DNA of 64,000 bases from contig NZ_JACMTR010000002.1 in the NCBI RefSeq assembly GCF_014267175.1, forward strand, positions 1,911,001-1,975,000, read 5' to 3'. Shown here one piece after another: positions 9,016 through 18,103 of the stretch. The number at the start of each line of letters is the position of its first letter. The first letter of the stretch is position 1. This DNA comes from Pseudonocardia sp. C8. GTDB lineage: Bacteria; Actinomycetota; Actinomycetes; Mycobacteriales; Pseudonocardiaceae. A program made the position numbers and the translations under genes. Below the pieces are notes generated by a model, which saw only the letters and a list, made by a program, of their open reading frames with translations, was not told the origin of the DNA and searched no databases.

Positions 9016-10850
9016 TGGCCTACGCCCCGCCCCGGCCGAGGCGCCCCGGCGGCCCGCCGGGGACCGGGCGGCGGCCCCGCCGCCGGTCCCCGGCCGACGA
9101 GCCCCGGTTCCGCCTGCGGCTGGCCTGGGTGCTGCTCGCCGGGCTGCTGCTGCTCGCCGGCGCCAAGCTCGTCGTCGTCCAGACCGTGCAGGCCGGGTCG
9201 CTCACCGCCGACTCGGAGAAGCAGCGCGCCAGCCGCATCGTCATCCCGGCCGAACGCGGCTCGATCACCGACCGGGACGGCAACGTCCTCGCGTTCTCCA
9301 CCGAGTCGAAGGCGCTGGTCACGAACCCGCGACTGATCAACCAGACCAAGGGCGCCGAGGCCGTCGCGTACAAGAACGCGATGGCCGACGAGGTCGCCCG
9401 GGTCACCGGCAGCGACCCCGAGGAGCTCCGGCGCGGGCTCGCTGCCGACCGCGGCTACGTCGTCCTGGCCACGGCCGTCGACCCGGGCCCGGCGCGGGCG
9501 CTGCGCGAGCGGTTCCCGGAGATCGCCGAGGAGAGCCGGGAGGCCCGCCAGTACCCGGGCGGGACGCTGGCGTCCAACATCATCGGTGCGGCCACCTGGA
9601 GCGCGGACGCGCAGAAGCTCGTCGGCCGGATCGGCCTGGAGTCCTCCGACGACGACCTGCTCGCCGGCCGCGACGGCTTCCAGATCGCCGACACCGCCGA
9701 GGGCAGCCGCACCATCATCCCCGGCAGCGTGCGGTCCGAGCAGCCCGCGGTGTCCGGATCGGACGTCGCGCTGACCATCGACTCCGACCTGCAGTTCCAG
9801 GTCCAGCGGATGCTCGCGGACTACGCGGCGAAATCGGGCGCGCGCAGCGGCTCGGCGGTCGTGCTCGACCGGGCCACCGGCGAGGTGCGGGCGCTGGCGG
9901 ACAACACCTCGTTCGACCCGGCCCACCTGCTCACCGCGGACCCGAAGTCGCTGGGGAACAAGGCCGTCACCACGCCGTTCGAACCGGGATCGGTGAACAA
10001 GGTGGTCACGATGGCCGCCGCGCTGGAGGCCGGCGCCGCCCGGCCGGAGGACGTGCTGGAGGTCCCCGGGCAGATCACCGTCGCGGACCGGACGATCAAG
10101 GACGCGTGGGCGCACGGCCTCGACCGCTACACCCTCACCGGGGTCCTGGCGAAGTCGTCGAACGTGGGCACGCTCATGACCGCGCAGAAGGTCGGGGAGA
10201 ACGCGTTCTCCGACATGCTCTCCCGGATGGGGATCGGCCAGCGGACCGGGATCGGGCTGCCGGGCGAGAGCGCCGGCACCGTGCCTCCGCGGGCCACCTG
10301 GTCGGGCTCGACGTTCGGCAACCTGCCGATCGGGCAGGGCCTGTCGATGACCGTGCTGCAGATGGCCGGGATGTACCAGGCCGTGGCGAACGACGGCGTC
10401 CGGATCCCGCCCCGGGTGGTCGCGGCCACCACCGGGCCGGACGGCGTCCGGGTCCCGGCCGAGCGTCCCGAGCCGGTCCGGGTGATGTCCCCGCAGACCG
10501 CGCAGACCCTGCGCACCATGCTCACCGCCGTCACCCAGGACGCCGACGGCCAGGCCGGGACCGGCCCGGCCGCCGCCGTGCCCGGGTACGAGGTCGCCGG
10601 TAAGACCGGGACCGCACAGCAGGTCGACCCGGAGTGCGGCTGCTACTCGCGGTCCCAGTACTGGATCACCTTCGCCGGGATGCTCCCGGCGCAGGACCCG
10701 CGGTTCGTCGTCGGGATCATGCTGGACGCCCCGAAGGCCGGGACCAGCGCGGCCCCGCTGTTCCACGACATCGCCTCGTACCTGGCGCAGCGGGACGGCA
10801 TCCCGGTGCAGACCCAGCCGGCCCGGGTGCAGACGCTCCAGATCGAGTGA
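9015..10850 (+). CDS. ftsI: FtsI (PBP3), septal peptidoglycan transpeptidase
   Basis: 611 residues. A basic N-terminus and one membrane helix (LLAGLLLLAGAKLVVVQTV) anchor the protein. A PBP dimer domain (RGSITDRDGNVLA opening) is followed by the transpeptidase with all three class B motifs: Ser326-Val-Asn-Lys329, Ser381-Ser382-Asn383 and Lys530-Thr-Gly. It cross-links septal peptidoglycan in the periplasm as partner of FtsW, encoded downstream. The start overlaps the ftsL stop by one base. The protein is a target of beta-lactams. Confidence 0.96.
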   Translation: MAYAPPRPRRPGGPPGTGRRPRRRSPADEPRFRLRLAWVLLAGLLLLAGAKLVVVQTVQAGSLTADSEKQRASRIVIPAERGSITDRDGNVLAFSTESKALVTNPRLINQTKGAEAVAYKNAMADEVARVTGSDPEELRRGLAADRGYVVLATAVDPGPARALRERFPEIAEESREARQYPGGTLASNIIGAATWSADAQKLVGRIGLESSDDDLLAGRDGFQIADTAEGSRTIIPGSVRSEQPAVSGSDVALTIDSDLQFQVQRMLADYAAKSGARSGSAVVLDRATGEVRALADNTSFDPAHLLTADPKSLGNKAVTTPFEPGSVNKVVTMAAALEAGAARPEDVLEVPGQITVADRTIKDAWAHGLDRYTLTGVLAKSSNVGTLMTAQKVGENAFSDMLSRMGIGQRTGIGLPGESAGTVPPRATWSGSTFGNLPIGQGLSMTVLQMAGMYQAVANDGVRIPPRVVAATTGPDGVRVPAERPEPVRVMSPQTAQTLRTMLTAVTQDADGQAGTGPAAAVPGYEVAGKTGTAQQVDPECGCYSRSQYWITFAGMLPAQDPRFVVGIMLDAPKAGTSAAPLFHDIASYLAQRDGIPVQTQPARVQTLQIE

Positions 10851-10857
10851 GCCCGCG

Positions 10858-10873
10858 GCCGGTGATCACCGGC
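10858..10873. other. Small palindrome after ftsI
   Basis: GCCGGTGATCACCGGC is a perfect 16-base palindrome eight bases after the ftsI stop. With GATC as loop the stem is only 6 bp, so at best it is a weak terminator; a protein-binding site is equally possible. Confidence 0.35.
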
Positions 10874-10994
10874 GTGCGTCCGGCGGTCGGCGGCACCGCT
10901 CACCCGTCCGGGGCAGGCCGGTCGCGGCGCGACGGCCCCCGGCCGGCCCGCCCACCGGCGGCCGCCCTGCGCCGGATGGCCCTGTCCGGCACGT

Positions 10995-11103
10995 CGTACG
11001 GCCGTACGGTGACGTCCGTCCCGCCGCCCGTCGCGACCGTGCCCGTGAGCGGTCGCGCACCGGAGGTGCCGACCCCGGACGGCCCTGCACCGATCGGTAA
11101 CCT
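10995..11103 (+). promoter_or_regulatory. Possible murE promoter region with CGTACGGCCGTACG palindrome
   Basis: A 14-base palindrome (10995-11008) lies in the 261-base ftsI-murE gap. TAACCT (11098-11103) stands eight bases before the murE GTG, the spacing of a leaderless actinobacterial promoter. No good -35 hexamer is visible. This could be an internal promoter of the cluster; the palindrome could be an operator. Both are inferences. Confidence 0.4.
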
Positions 11104-11111
11104 CCCGCCCT

Positions 11112-12758
11112 GTGCCCGACGTCCACGCAGCGTCCGACGCCCGTGCCGAGGCGGGGGCGGCACCGGTGACCGGTGACCAGCTCCCGGACCGGCCGGCGAC
11201 CGTCCGCCCGGTCGACGTCGCCCTGCTCGCCCGAGTCGCGGGGGCCGAGCTGAACCCGCGCACCGCCGGTGCCGGGCCCGGCCCGCTGCTCGACCCGGCC
11301 ACCGGCCCGCACGCCGTCACCGGGGCCACGCTGCGGGCCGCGTCGATCCGGTCCGGGGACCTGTTCGCCGCGCTGCCCGGGACCCGCGCGCACGGCGCCG
11401 ACTTCGCGGCCCAGGCGATCGCCGGCGGTGCCGCCGCGGTGTTCACCGACCCGGACGGCGCCGAGCGGCCGGAGATCCGGCACTCCCGGCTGCCGGTGCT
11501 GGTCCACCCGCACCCGCGCGAGGTCCTCGGCCCGGTCTCGGCGGCGGTCTACGGCGAGCCGACCGCCCGGCTGCGCGTGCTCGGCGTCACCGGCACCTCC
11601 GGCAAGACGACCGTCGGGCACCTCCTGGAGGCCGGCCTGACCGCGGCCGGGCGGGCCACCGGCCTGCTCGGCACCGTCCGCACCCGGGTGCAGGTGCCCG
11701 GCCACCCGCCGCGCGCGCTGCCCAGCGCGTTCACCACCCCGGAGGCACCCGACCTGCAGGCGCTGTTCGCGGTGATGGTGGAGGCCGGGGTCACCGACGT
11801 GGCGATGGAGGTGTCCAGCCACGCGCTGGCACTCGGCCGGGTTGGCGGGTCCCGGTTCGCCGTCGGGGCGTTCACCAACCTCTCCCAGGACCACCTGGAC
11901 TTCCACCCGACGATGGCGGACTACTTCGAGGCCAAGGCCCGGCTGTTCGACGGCCGCGAGGCCGCCCGGCACGGCGTCGTGTGCGTCGACGACGAGTGGG
12001 GCCGCCAGCTGGCCGGCCGCCGGCCGGACGCGGTCACCGTCAGCTCGGACCCGGGCAACACCTACGCCACCTGGACGGTGCGCGACCTCGCCGCCCACCC
12101 GGACGGCACCCAGACCTTCACCGCGATCGGCCCGCAGGGGCTGGCCCAGCCGGTGACCCTGGCCCTGCCCGGCCGCTACAACATCGCGAACGCGCTGGTG
12201 GCGCTGGCCTGCCTGGACGCGGACGGGATCCCGCCCGCGGTCGCCGCCGAGGGCTTCGCCCGGCTGTCGGTGCCGGGGAGGATGCAGCGGGTGGACGCCG
12301 GGCAGCCCTGGCTGGCCGTCGTCGACTACGCGCACAAGCCCGCCGCCGTCGCCGCCCTGCTGGACGCGCTGCGCGCCCAGCTCCGCCCGCACGCGCGGGT
12401 GATCACGGTGCTGGGCTGCGGCGGGGACCGCGACACCGGCAAGCGCCCGCTGATGGGTGCGGCCGCCGCGATCCGCTCGGACCTGCTGGTGATCACCGAC
12501 GACAACCCGCGCAGCGAGGAGCCGGCCTCCATCCGCACGGCGATGCTGGAGGGTGCGATGCACGAGCCTGCCCGCGGTGACGTGATCGAGATCGGCGACC
12601 GGCGCAGCGCGATCACCTACGCGGTGCGCTCGGCGCGCCCCGGCGACGCGGTGGTGATCGCCGGCAAGGGCCACGAGACCGGTCAGGAGGTGCACGGGGT
12701 CAAGTACCCGTTCGACGACGCGGACGAGCTGGTCACGGCGATCCGGGCGGCCTCATGA
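11112..12758 (+). CDS. murE: MurE, UDP-MurNAc-L-Ala-D-Glu:meso-diaminopimelate ligase
   Basis: 548 residues from GTG 11112, which has no Shine-Dalgarno site but a TAACCT eight bases upstream; a GTG at about 11166 is an alternative start. Mur ligase landmarks are present: ATP loop GVTGTSGKTTVGH, VAMEVSSHAL, NLSQDHLDFH, and the C-terminal DDNPRSE. The DNPR motif marks meso-diaminopimelate as substrate, in keeping with an actinobacterium of wall type IV. It acts in the cytosol, adding the third residue of the stem peptide. An N-terminal leader of about 35 residues is longer than usual. Confidence 0.95.
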   Translation: MPDVHAASDARAEAGAAPVTGDQLPDRPATVRPVDVALLARVAGAELNPRTAGAGPGPLLDPATGPHAVTGATLRAASIRSGDLFAALPGTRAHGADFAAQAIAGGAAAVFTDPDGAERPEIRHSRLPVLVHPHPREVLGPVSAAVYGEPTARLRVLGVTGTSGKTTVGHLLEAGLTAAGRATGLLGTVRTRVQVPGHPPRALPSAFTTPEAPDLQALFAVMVEAGVTDVAMEVSSHALALGRVGGSRFAVGAFTNLSQDHLDFHPTMADYFEAKARLFDGREAARHGVVCVDDEWGRQLAGRRPDAVTVSSDPGNTYATWTVRDLAAHPDGTQTFTAIGPQGLAQPVTLALPGRYNIANALVALACLDADGIPPAVAAEGFARLSVPGRMQRVDAGQPWLAVVDYAHKPAAVAALLDALRAQLRPHARVITVLGCGGDRDTGKRPLMGAAAAIRSDLLVITDDNPRSEEPASIRTAMLEGAMHEPARGDVIEIGDRRSAITYAVRSARPGDAVVIAGKGHETGQEVHGVKYPFDDADELVTAIRAAS

Positions 12759-12810
12759 CGGAGAGCGGCAGGACGGGAGGACGGACGGAACCGGTGGAGG
12801 CGTTCGGGCG

Positions 12811-14262
12811 ATGATCGAGATGACGCTGGCCGAGGTCGCGACCGTGACCGGCGGCACGCTGCACCGGATCACGGAGGCGGAGGCCGAGGCCACGGCGGTG
12901 ACCGCCGTCGAGTTCGACTCGCGCCGGGTCGGCCCGGGCGGGCTGTTCCTCGCGCTGCCGGGGGAGCGGGCCGACGGCCACGACTTCGCCGCCGGCGCGG
13001 TCACCCGCGGCGCGGCGGCGGTGCTGGCCGGCCGGCCGGTCGACGCGCCCGCGGTGATCGCGCCGCCGGTCGAGGCGCGCGACGCCGGTACCTACCTGGG
13101 CGCGGTCGACCCGGACGGGCACGGCGCCGCCGTGCTCGCCGCGCTGGGCCGGCTGACCCGGCACGTGCTGGGCGCGCTGCCCGGGCTGGCCGTCGTCGGG
13201 ATCACCGGCAGCGCCGGCAAGACCTCCACCAAGGACCTGGTGGCCGCGGTGCTGGCACCGCTGGGCCGCACGGTCGCACCCCCCGAGTCGTTCAACAACG
13301 AGCTCGGCACCCCGTACACGGCGCTGCGGGCGGACGCGACGACCCGGCACCTCGTGCTGGAGTTCTCCGCCCGCGGTGCCGGGCACATCGCCGCGCTGTG
13401 CGCGGTCGCGCCGCCGCGGATCGGGGTGGTGCTCAACGTCGGGTCGGCGCACCTGGGCGAGTTCGGCTCCCGCGCCGGGATCGCCGCCGCGAAGGGTGAG
13501 CTGGTCGAGGCGCTGCCGCCGGGGGACCTGCCCGGCGAGCGGGGCGGGGTGGCCGTCCTCAACGCCGACGACGACCTGGTCGCCGCGATGGCCACCCGCA
13601 CCCCGGCCCGGGTGGTGACGTTCGGCCGGTCGGCGGGCGCCGACGTCCGTGCCGAGGAGGTCCGCACGGACGCAGGGCGCGCGTCGTTCCGCCTGGTCAC
13701 CCCGGCCGGGGAGGCGGACGTCGCGCTGCAGCTGGTCGGCGAGCACCAGATCTCGAACGCGCTCGCCGCGGCCGCCGTCGCGCTGGAGCTCGGCGCCACA
13801 CCGGGGCAGGTCGCGGCCGCGCTGTCGGCGGCCGTGCCGGCGTCCCGCTGGCGGATGGAGGTCACCGAGCGCCCGGACGGCGTCACGATCGTCAACGACG
13901 CCTACAACGCCAACCCCGAGGCGATGGCCGCCGCGATCTCCGCGCTGTCCGCGCTGGCCGGGCCGGACCGCCGCGCCTGGGCCGTGCTCGGCCCGATGGC
14001 CGAGATCGGCGACGGTGCCGCGGACGCGCACGCCGCGGCCACCGGCCGGGCCCGCGCCGCCGGGGTCGAGCGGGTGGTCGCCGTCGGTGCCCCCGAGTAC
14101 GGGCCGGACGCCGAGCACGTCGACGACGTCGGCGCCGCACTGGACCTGCTGCGCGCCGAGCTCGGCGCCGGCGACGTCGTGCTGGTCAAGGCCTCCCGCA
14201 GCGCCGGCCTGGAGCGGGTCGCGGCCGGGCTGCTGCAGAGCGAAGGGCTGGTCCGCCGGTGA
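12811..14262 (+). CDS. murF: MurF, UDP-MurNAc-tripeptide:D-Ala-D-Ala ligase
   Basis: 483 residues from ATG 12811, with GGAGG ten bases upstream. The ATP-binding loop reads [21 protein letters not shown], the [11 protein letters not shown] region and [12 protein letters not shown] are typical of MurF. It adds D-Ala-D-Ala to complete the pentapeptide in the cytosol. It follows murE after 52 bases and overlaps mraY by GTGA. Confidence 0.96.
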   Translation: MIEMTLAEVATVTGGTLHRITEAEAEATAVTAVEFDSRRVGPGGLFLALPGERADGHDFAAGAVTRGAAAVLAGRPVDAPAVIAPPVEARDAGTYLGAVDPDGHGAAVLAALGRLTRHVLGALPGLAVVGITGSAGKTSTKDLVAAVLAPLGRTVAPPESFNNELGTPYTALRADATTRHLVLEFSARGAGHIAALCAVAPPRIGVVLNVGSAHLGEFGSRAGIAAAKGELVEALPPGDLPGERGGVAVLNADDDLVAAMATRTPARVVTFGRSAGADVRAEEVRTDAGRASFRLVTPAGEADVALQLVGEHQISNALAAAAVALELGATPGQVAAALSAAVPASRWRMEVTERPDGVTIVNDAYNANPEAMAAAISALSALAGPDRRAWAVLGPMAEIGDGAADAHAAATGRARAAGVERVVAVGAPEYGPDAEHVDDVGAALDLLRAELGAGDVVLVKASRSAGLERVAAGLLQSEGLVRR

Positions 14263-15329
14263 GGGGCGTCTTCCTGGCCGCGGGTATGGCGCTCGCGGTG
14301 TCCATCCTGCTCACGCCGTACCTGATCCGGTTCTTCGCCAAGCAGGGCTTCGGGCAGGAGATCCGCGAGGAGGGCCCGCAGAGCCACCAGTCGAAGCGGG
14401 GCACCCCGACCATGGGCGGGGTGGCGATCCTGGTCGCCATCTGGGTCGGCTACCTGGGCTCGCACGGGTTCACCCAGGAACCGATCACCGCGTCGGCGCT
14501 GCTCGTGCTGTTCCTGACGACCGCGCTGGGGCTGGTCGGGTTCCTCGACGACTTCCTCAAGATCCGCCGCCAGCGCAACCTGGGCCTCAACAAGACCTCG
14601 AAGATCGTCGGGCAGGTGCTCACGGCGACGATCTTCGGGATCCTCGCGGTCCGGTTCGCGAACGAGCGCAACCTGACCCCCGCCTCGGAGAGCCTGTCGT
14701 TCGTGCGGGACATCACCGTGCTGAGCTTCGGCGTCGTCGGGTTCGTGCTGCTGTGCAACCTGATCGTCGCGGCCTGGTCGAACGCGGTGAACCTCACCGA
14801 CGGCCTCGACGGGCTCGCCGCCGGCACCGCGGCGATGGTGCTGGGCACCTACGTGATCATCGCGTTCTGGCAGTTCCGCAACAGCTGCGGCGTCGCCGCG
14901 TCGGCCGGCTGCTACGAGGTCCGCGACCCGCTGGACATCGGCCTGGTCGCCGCGGCCGCGATGGGCGGCTGCATCGGCTTCCTGTGGTGGAACGCCGCCC
15001 CGGCCCGGATCTTCATGGGCGACACCGGCTCGCTGGCCCTGGGCGGGCTGCTGGCCGGCCTGTCCATGGTGACCCGCACCGAGCTGCTGCTCGTCGTGAT
15101 CGGCGGCGTGTTCGTGGTCGAGGCGCTGTCGGTGTCGCTGCAGATCGTGGTGTTCCGCACGGCCCGGCGACGGCTGTTCCGGATGGCGCCGTTCCACCAC
15201 CACTTCGAGCTCGCCGGCTGGGCCGAGACCACGGTCATCATCCGGTTCTGGCTGCTCGCGGCGATCTGCGCGGCGCTCGGGCTGGGGATCTTCTACAGCG
15301 AGTGGCTCGCGGCCTCGGGATCGGCGTGA
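14259..15329 (+). CDS. mraY: MraY, phospho-MurNAc-pentapeptide translocase
   Basis: 356 residues from GTG 14259, GTGA overlap with murF. Ten or so membrane helices are predicted. Family motifs are GTPTMGG near residue 49, [10 protein letters not shown] with the catalytic aspartates, [22 protein letters not shown] and the histidine loop PFHHHFE. It transfers phospho-MurNAc-pentapeptide to undecaprenyl phosphate, making lipid I at the inner face of the membrane. The length is normal. Confidence 0.97.
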   Translation: MRGVFLAAGMALAVSILLTPYLIRFFAKQGFGQEIREEGPQSHQSKRGTPTMGGVAILVAIWVGYLGSHGFTQEPITASALLVLFLTTALGLVGFLDDFLKIRRQRNLGLNKTSKIVGQVLTATIFGILAVRFANERNLTPASESLSFVRDITVLSFGVVGFVLLCNLIVAAWSNAVNLTDGLDGLAAGTAAMVLGTYVIIAFWQFRNSCGVAASAGCYEVRDPLDIGLVAAAAMGGCIGFLWWNAAPARIFMGDTGSLALGGLLAGLSMVTRTELLLVVIGGVFVVEALSVSLQIVVFRTARRRLFRMAPFHHHFELAGWAETTVIIRFWLLAAICAALGLGIFYSEWLAASGSA

Positions 15330-16774
15330 CCCCGGCGGCCGGGTCCGTGACGGACCACCCGGTGCTGGTGGCCGGCGCCGGGATCTCCGGGCTGGCCGCC
15401 GCGGTCGCGCTGCGCGACACCGGGGCGACGGTGTACGTCTCGGACGACGCGCCGGCCGCGCTGGACGCGCTGCCGGACGGCGTCCGGGCCTGGCGCTCCG
15501 AGGGGCTGCCGGACGGTGTCGGCACGGTCGTCACGTCCCCGGGCCGCCGCCCCGACCACCCCCTGGTCGCCCGGGCGGCCGCCGCGGGCGCCGAGGTGAT
15601 CGGCGAGCCGGAGCTGGCCTGGCGGCTCGGTGCCCGCCGCGCCGTCCCGCCCGTCTGGCTGGTCGTCACCGGCACCAACGGCAAGACGACGACCACCGAG
15701 ATGCTCGCCGCGATCCTGCGCACCGCGGGGCTGTCCTCGATCGCCTGCGGGAACATCGGCCATCCGGTGGTGTCGGCGGTGGCCGAGGGCCACGACGTCC
15801 TCGCGGTCGAGCTGTCCAGCTTCCAGCTGCACTGGTCGCCGTCGGTCCGGCCGGCGGCCGGTGTCGTGCTCAACGTCGCCGACGACCACCTCGACTGGCA
15901 CGGCGGGCCGGCCGGCTACGCGGCGGCCAAGGCGCGCGCCCTGGTCGGGGACGTCGCCGTCGCCGGGGTGGACGACCCGGTCGCGGCCCGGCTGCTGGCC
16001 GCGGCACCGGCCCCGCGGCGGGTCGGGGTCACCCTGGGCGTGCCGGGGCCGGACCAGCTCGGCGTCGACGGCGGGATGCTGGTCGACCGCGCGTTCGGCG
16101 GGGGAGAGCTCGTGGCGGCGGACGCCGTCGTCCCGCCCGGGCCACCCGGGATCACCGACGCGCTCGCCGCCGCCGCGCTGGCCCGCGCGCACGGTGTCGC
16201 GGCCGCCCACATCGGGGCGGCGCTGTCGGCGTTCACCCCGGGGCCGCACCGCAGCGCACCCGCGGGGGAGCTCGACGGCGTCCGCTACCTGGACGACTCG
16301 AAGGCCACCAACCCGCACGCCGCCGATGCGTCCCTGGCCGCGATCGCCGCCCGGTATCCCGGCGCGCGGGCGGTCTGGGTGGTCGGCGGGCTCCTCAAGG
16401 GGGTCGCCCCGGACACGCTCGGCGAGCTGGCCGCCGCGCACGCGTCCCGGCTGGCCGGCGTCGTCGTCATCGGGACGGACCGGGAACCGATCGTCGAGGC
16501 GCTGGTCCGACACGCCCCCGGCCTCCCGGTCGAGGAGGTCCGACCGGGTGACCATGACGGTATGGCGCCCCCTGACCAGCAGGACCCCGGCCCCACCGAC
16601 CCGATGCCCGAGGCGGTGCGCCGCGCGGCGGCGCTCGCCCGGCCGGGTGACGTCGTGCTCCTGGCCCCCGCGGCCGCCTCGATGGACCAGTTCCGGGACT
16701 ACGCCCACCGCGGCGACGCGTTCGCGGCGGCGGTCGCCGGTCTCGCGGCGACCCGTACCGGGGGAACCCGGTGA
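15326..16774 (+). CDS. murD: MurD, UDP-MurNAc-L-Ala:D-glutamate ligase
   Basis: 482 residues from GTG 15326, again a GTGA overlap. A Rossmann-like N-terminus ([17 protein letters not shown]), ATP loop [24 protein letters not shown], and [13 protein letters not shown] are diagnostic of MurD. The late part shows [15 protein letters not shown] and [12 protein letters not shown]. It adds D-glutamate to UDP-MurNAc-L-Ala. A Pro/Asp/Gln-rich loop of about 20 residues before the last helix region (around 16560-16600) is longer than in E. coli. It overlaps ftsW by GTGA. Confidence 0.95.
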   Translation: MTPAAGSVTDHPVLVAGAGISGLAAAVALRDTGATVYVSDDAPAALDALPDGVRAWRSEGLPDGVGTVVTSPGRRPDHPLVARAAAAGAEVIGEPELAWRLGARRAVPPVWLVVTGTNGKTTTTEMLAAILRTAGLSSIACGNIGHPVVSAVAEGHDVLAVELSSFQLHWSPSVRPAAGVVLNVADDHLDWHGGPAGYAAAKARALVGDVAVAGVDDPVAARLLAAAPAPRRVGVTLGVPGPDQLGVDGGMLVDRAFGGGELVAADAVVPPGPPGITDALAAAALARAHGVAAAHIGAALSAFTPGPHRSAPAGELDGVRYLDDSKATNPHAADASLAAIAARYPGARAVWVVGGLLKGVAPDTLGELAAAHASRLAGVVVIGTDREPIVEALVRHAPGLPVEEVRPGDHDGMAPPDQQDPGPTDPMPEAVRRAAALARPGDVVLLAPAAASMDQFRDYAHRGDAFAAAVAGLAATRTGGTR

Positions 16775-18045
16775 GCCCGGCCGCCCCGGCCGCGCGGACG
16801 GCCGCGGCCGGCGTCCAGGGCGGGGTGCGCCGGCTGCGGCGCTGGCTGCGCAGGCCGCTCACCTCGCTGCACCTGATCCTCGGGGTGTTCGGGCTGCTGA
16901 CCCTGTTCGGGCTGGTCATGGTGCTGTCGGCGTCGGCGGTGTCGGCCGGCTCGTCGTACTCGGTGTTCACCCGGCAGCTGATGTTCTGCGGGGTCGGCCT
17001 GGTGCTGTTCTACATCGGGGTGCGGGTGCCGCCGCGGCGGCTGCGCGCCGCGGCGCCGGTGCTGCTCATCATCGGGCTCGTCGCGCTGGTCGCGGTGCTG
17101 ATCCCCGGCATCGGTGTGGTCCGTGGCGGTGCCCGGTCCTGGTTCGCGTTCGGTCCGGTGTCCCTGCAGCCCTCCGAGGGCGTGAAGATCGCGCTGACGC
17201 TGTGGGGCGCGCACGTCCTCGTCGCCCGGCGCGCGGTGATGCACCGCTGGAAGCACGCGCTGAACCCGGTCGTCCCGGTCACGCTGCTGATCTTCACGTT
17301 GCTGGTGCTGGAGCCCGACCTCGGCATGACGATCTCGATCGGGATCGTCATGCTCGCGCTCCTGTACTTCGGCGGTGCCCCGATGAAGCTGCTCGCGCTG
17401 ATCGCCGTCGGCGGGCTCGCGGGCGCGGTGCTGCTCGGCCTGACCGCCGGGTACCGGGCGAGCCGGATCACCGCGTTCCTGTCACCGGCCACCTCCGACC
17501 CGCTCGGCCCCGCTTACCAGGCGACGCAGGCGCTGTACGCCCTGGCCGACGGCGGCCTGTTCGGCGTCGGCCTCGGCCAGGGGCGGGCGAAGTGGGACTA
17601 CCTGCCCAACGCACACAACGACTTCATCTTCGCGATCATCGGTGAGGAGCTGGGCTTCGTCGGCGCGTTCGCCGTGCTGGCGCTGTTCGCCACGCTCGCC
17701 TACACCGGGATGCGGATCGCGGCCCGCAACACCGATCCGTGGCTCCGCATCGTGGTCGCGACGTCGACGACGGGCCTGGTCGTCCAGGCCTCGATCAACA
17801 TCGGGTACGTCGTGGGGCTGCTGCCGGTGACCGGGCTGCAGCTCCCGCTGATCTCCTCCGGCGGCACGTCGCTGGTGGTGACCATGTTCCTGTTCGGGCT
17901 GCTCACGAGTGCGGCCCGGCACGAGCCGGAGGCGATCGCCGCACTCCGGAAGGACGGGCAGGGCCGCGTGGCGAAGCTGCTGCGGCTCCCGCTGCCGGAG
18001 CCCTACCGGGCACCGGGACCGGCGTCGCGGTGGGCGGCGCGCTGA
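16771..18045 (+). CDS. ftsW: FtsW, septal SEDS glycan polymerase
   Basis: 424 residues from GTG 16771 (GTGA overlap with murD). Ten membrane helices are predicted after a basic N-terminus. SEDS signatures include ARSWFAFGPVSLQPSE, PDLGMTISIG, NAHNDFIFAIIGEELGF and PLISSGGTSLV. FtsW polymerises lipid II into glycan strands at the septum with FtsI. Mycobacterial FtsW has a C-terminal tail; here the tail is short and basic/proline-containing. Confidence 0.96.
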   Translation: MSPAAPAARTAAAGVQGGVRRLRRWLRRPLTSLHLILGVFGLLTLFGLVMVLSASAVSAGSSYSVFTRQLMFCGVGLVLFYIGVRVPPRRLRAAAPVLLIIGLVALVAVLIPGIGVVRGGARSWFAFGPVSLQPSEGVKIALTLWGAHVLVARRAVMHRWKHALNPVVPVTLLIFTLLVLEPDLGMTISIGIVMLALLYFGGAPMKLLALIAVGGLAGAVLLGLTAGYRASRITAFLSPATSDPLGPAYQATQALYALADGGLFGVGLGQGRAKWDYLPNAHNDFIFAIIGEELGFVGAFAVLALFATLAYTGMRIAARNTDPWLRIVVATSTTGLVVQASINIGYVVGLLPVTGLQLPLISSGGTSLVVTMFLFGLLTSAARHEPEAIAALRKDGQGRVAKLLRLPLPEPYRAPGPASRWAAR

Positions 18046-18052
18046 GACCTGA

Positions 18053-18070
18053 GGTCCCCGCACGGGGACC
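18053..18070 (+). terminator. Small hairpin between ftsW and murG
   Basis: GGTCCCC (18053-18059) pairs with GGGGACC (18064-18070) around GCAC. It lies eight bases after the ftsW stop and 33 before the murG start, in an otherwise tightly overlapped operon. It may attenuate or process the transcript; a full terminator is unlikely. Confidence 0.4.
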
Positions 18071-18103
18071 GGACGCAGTCGACGACGCAAGGGGCACACG
18101 AGC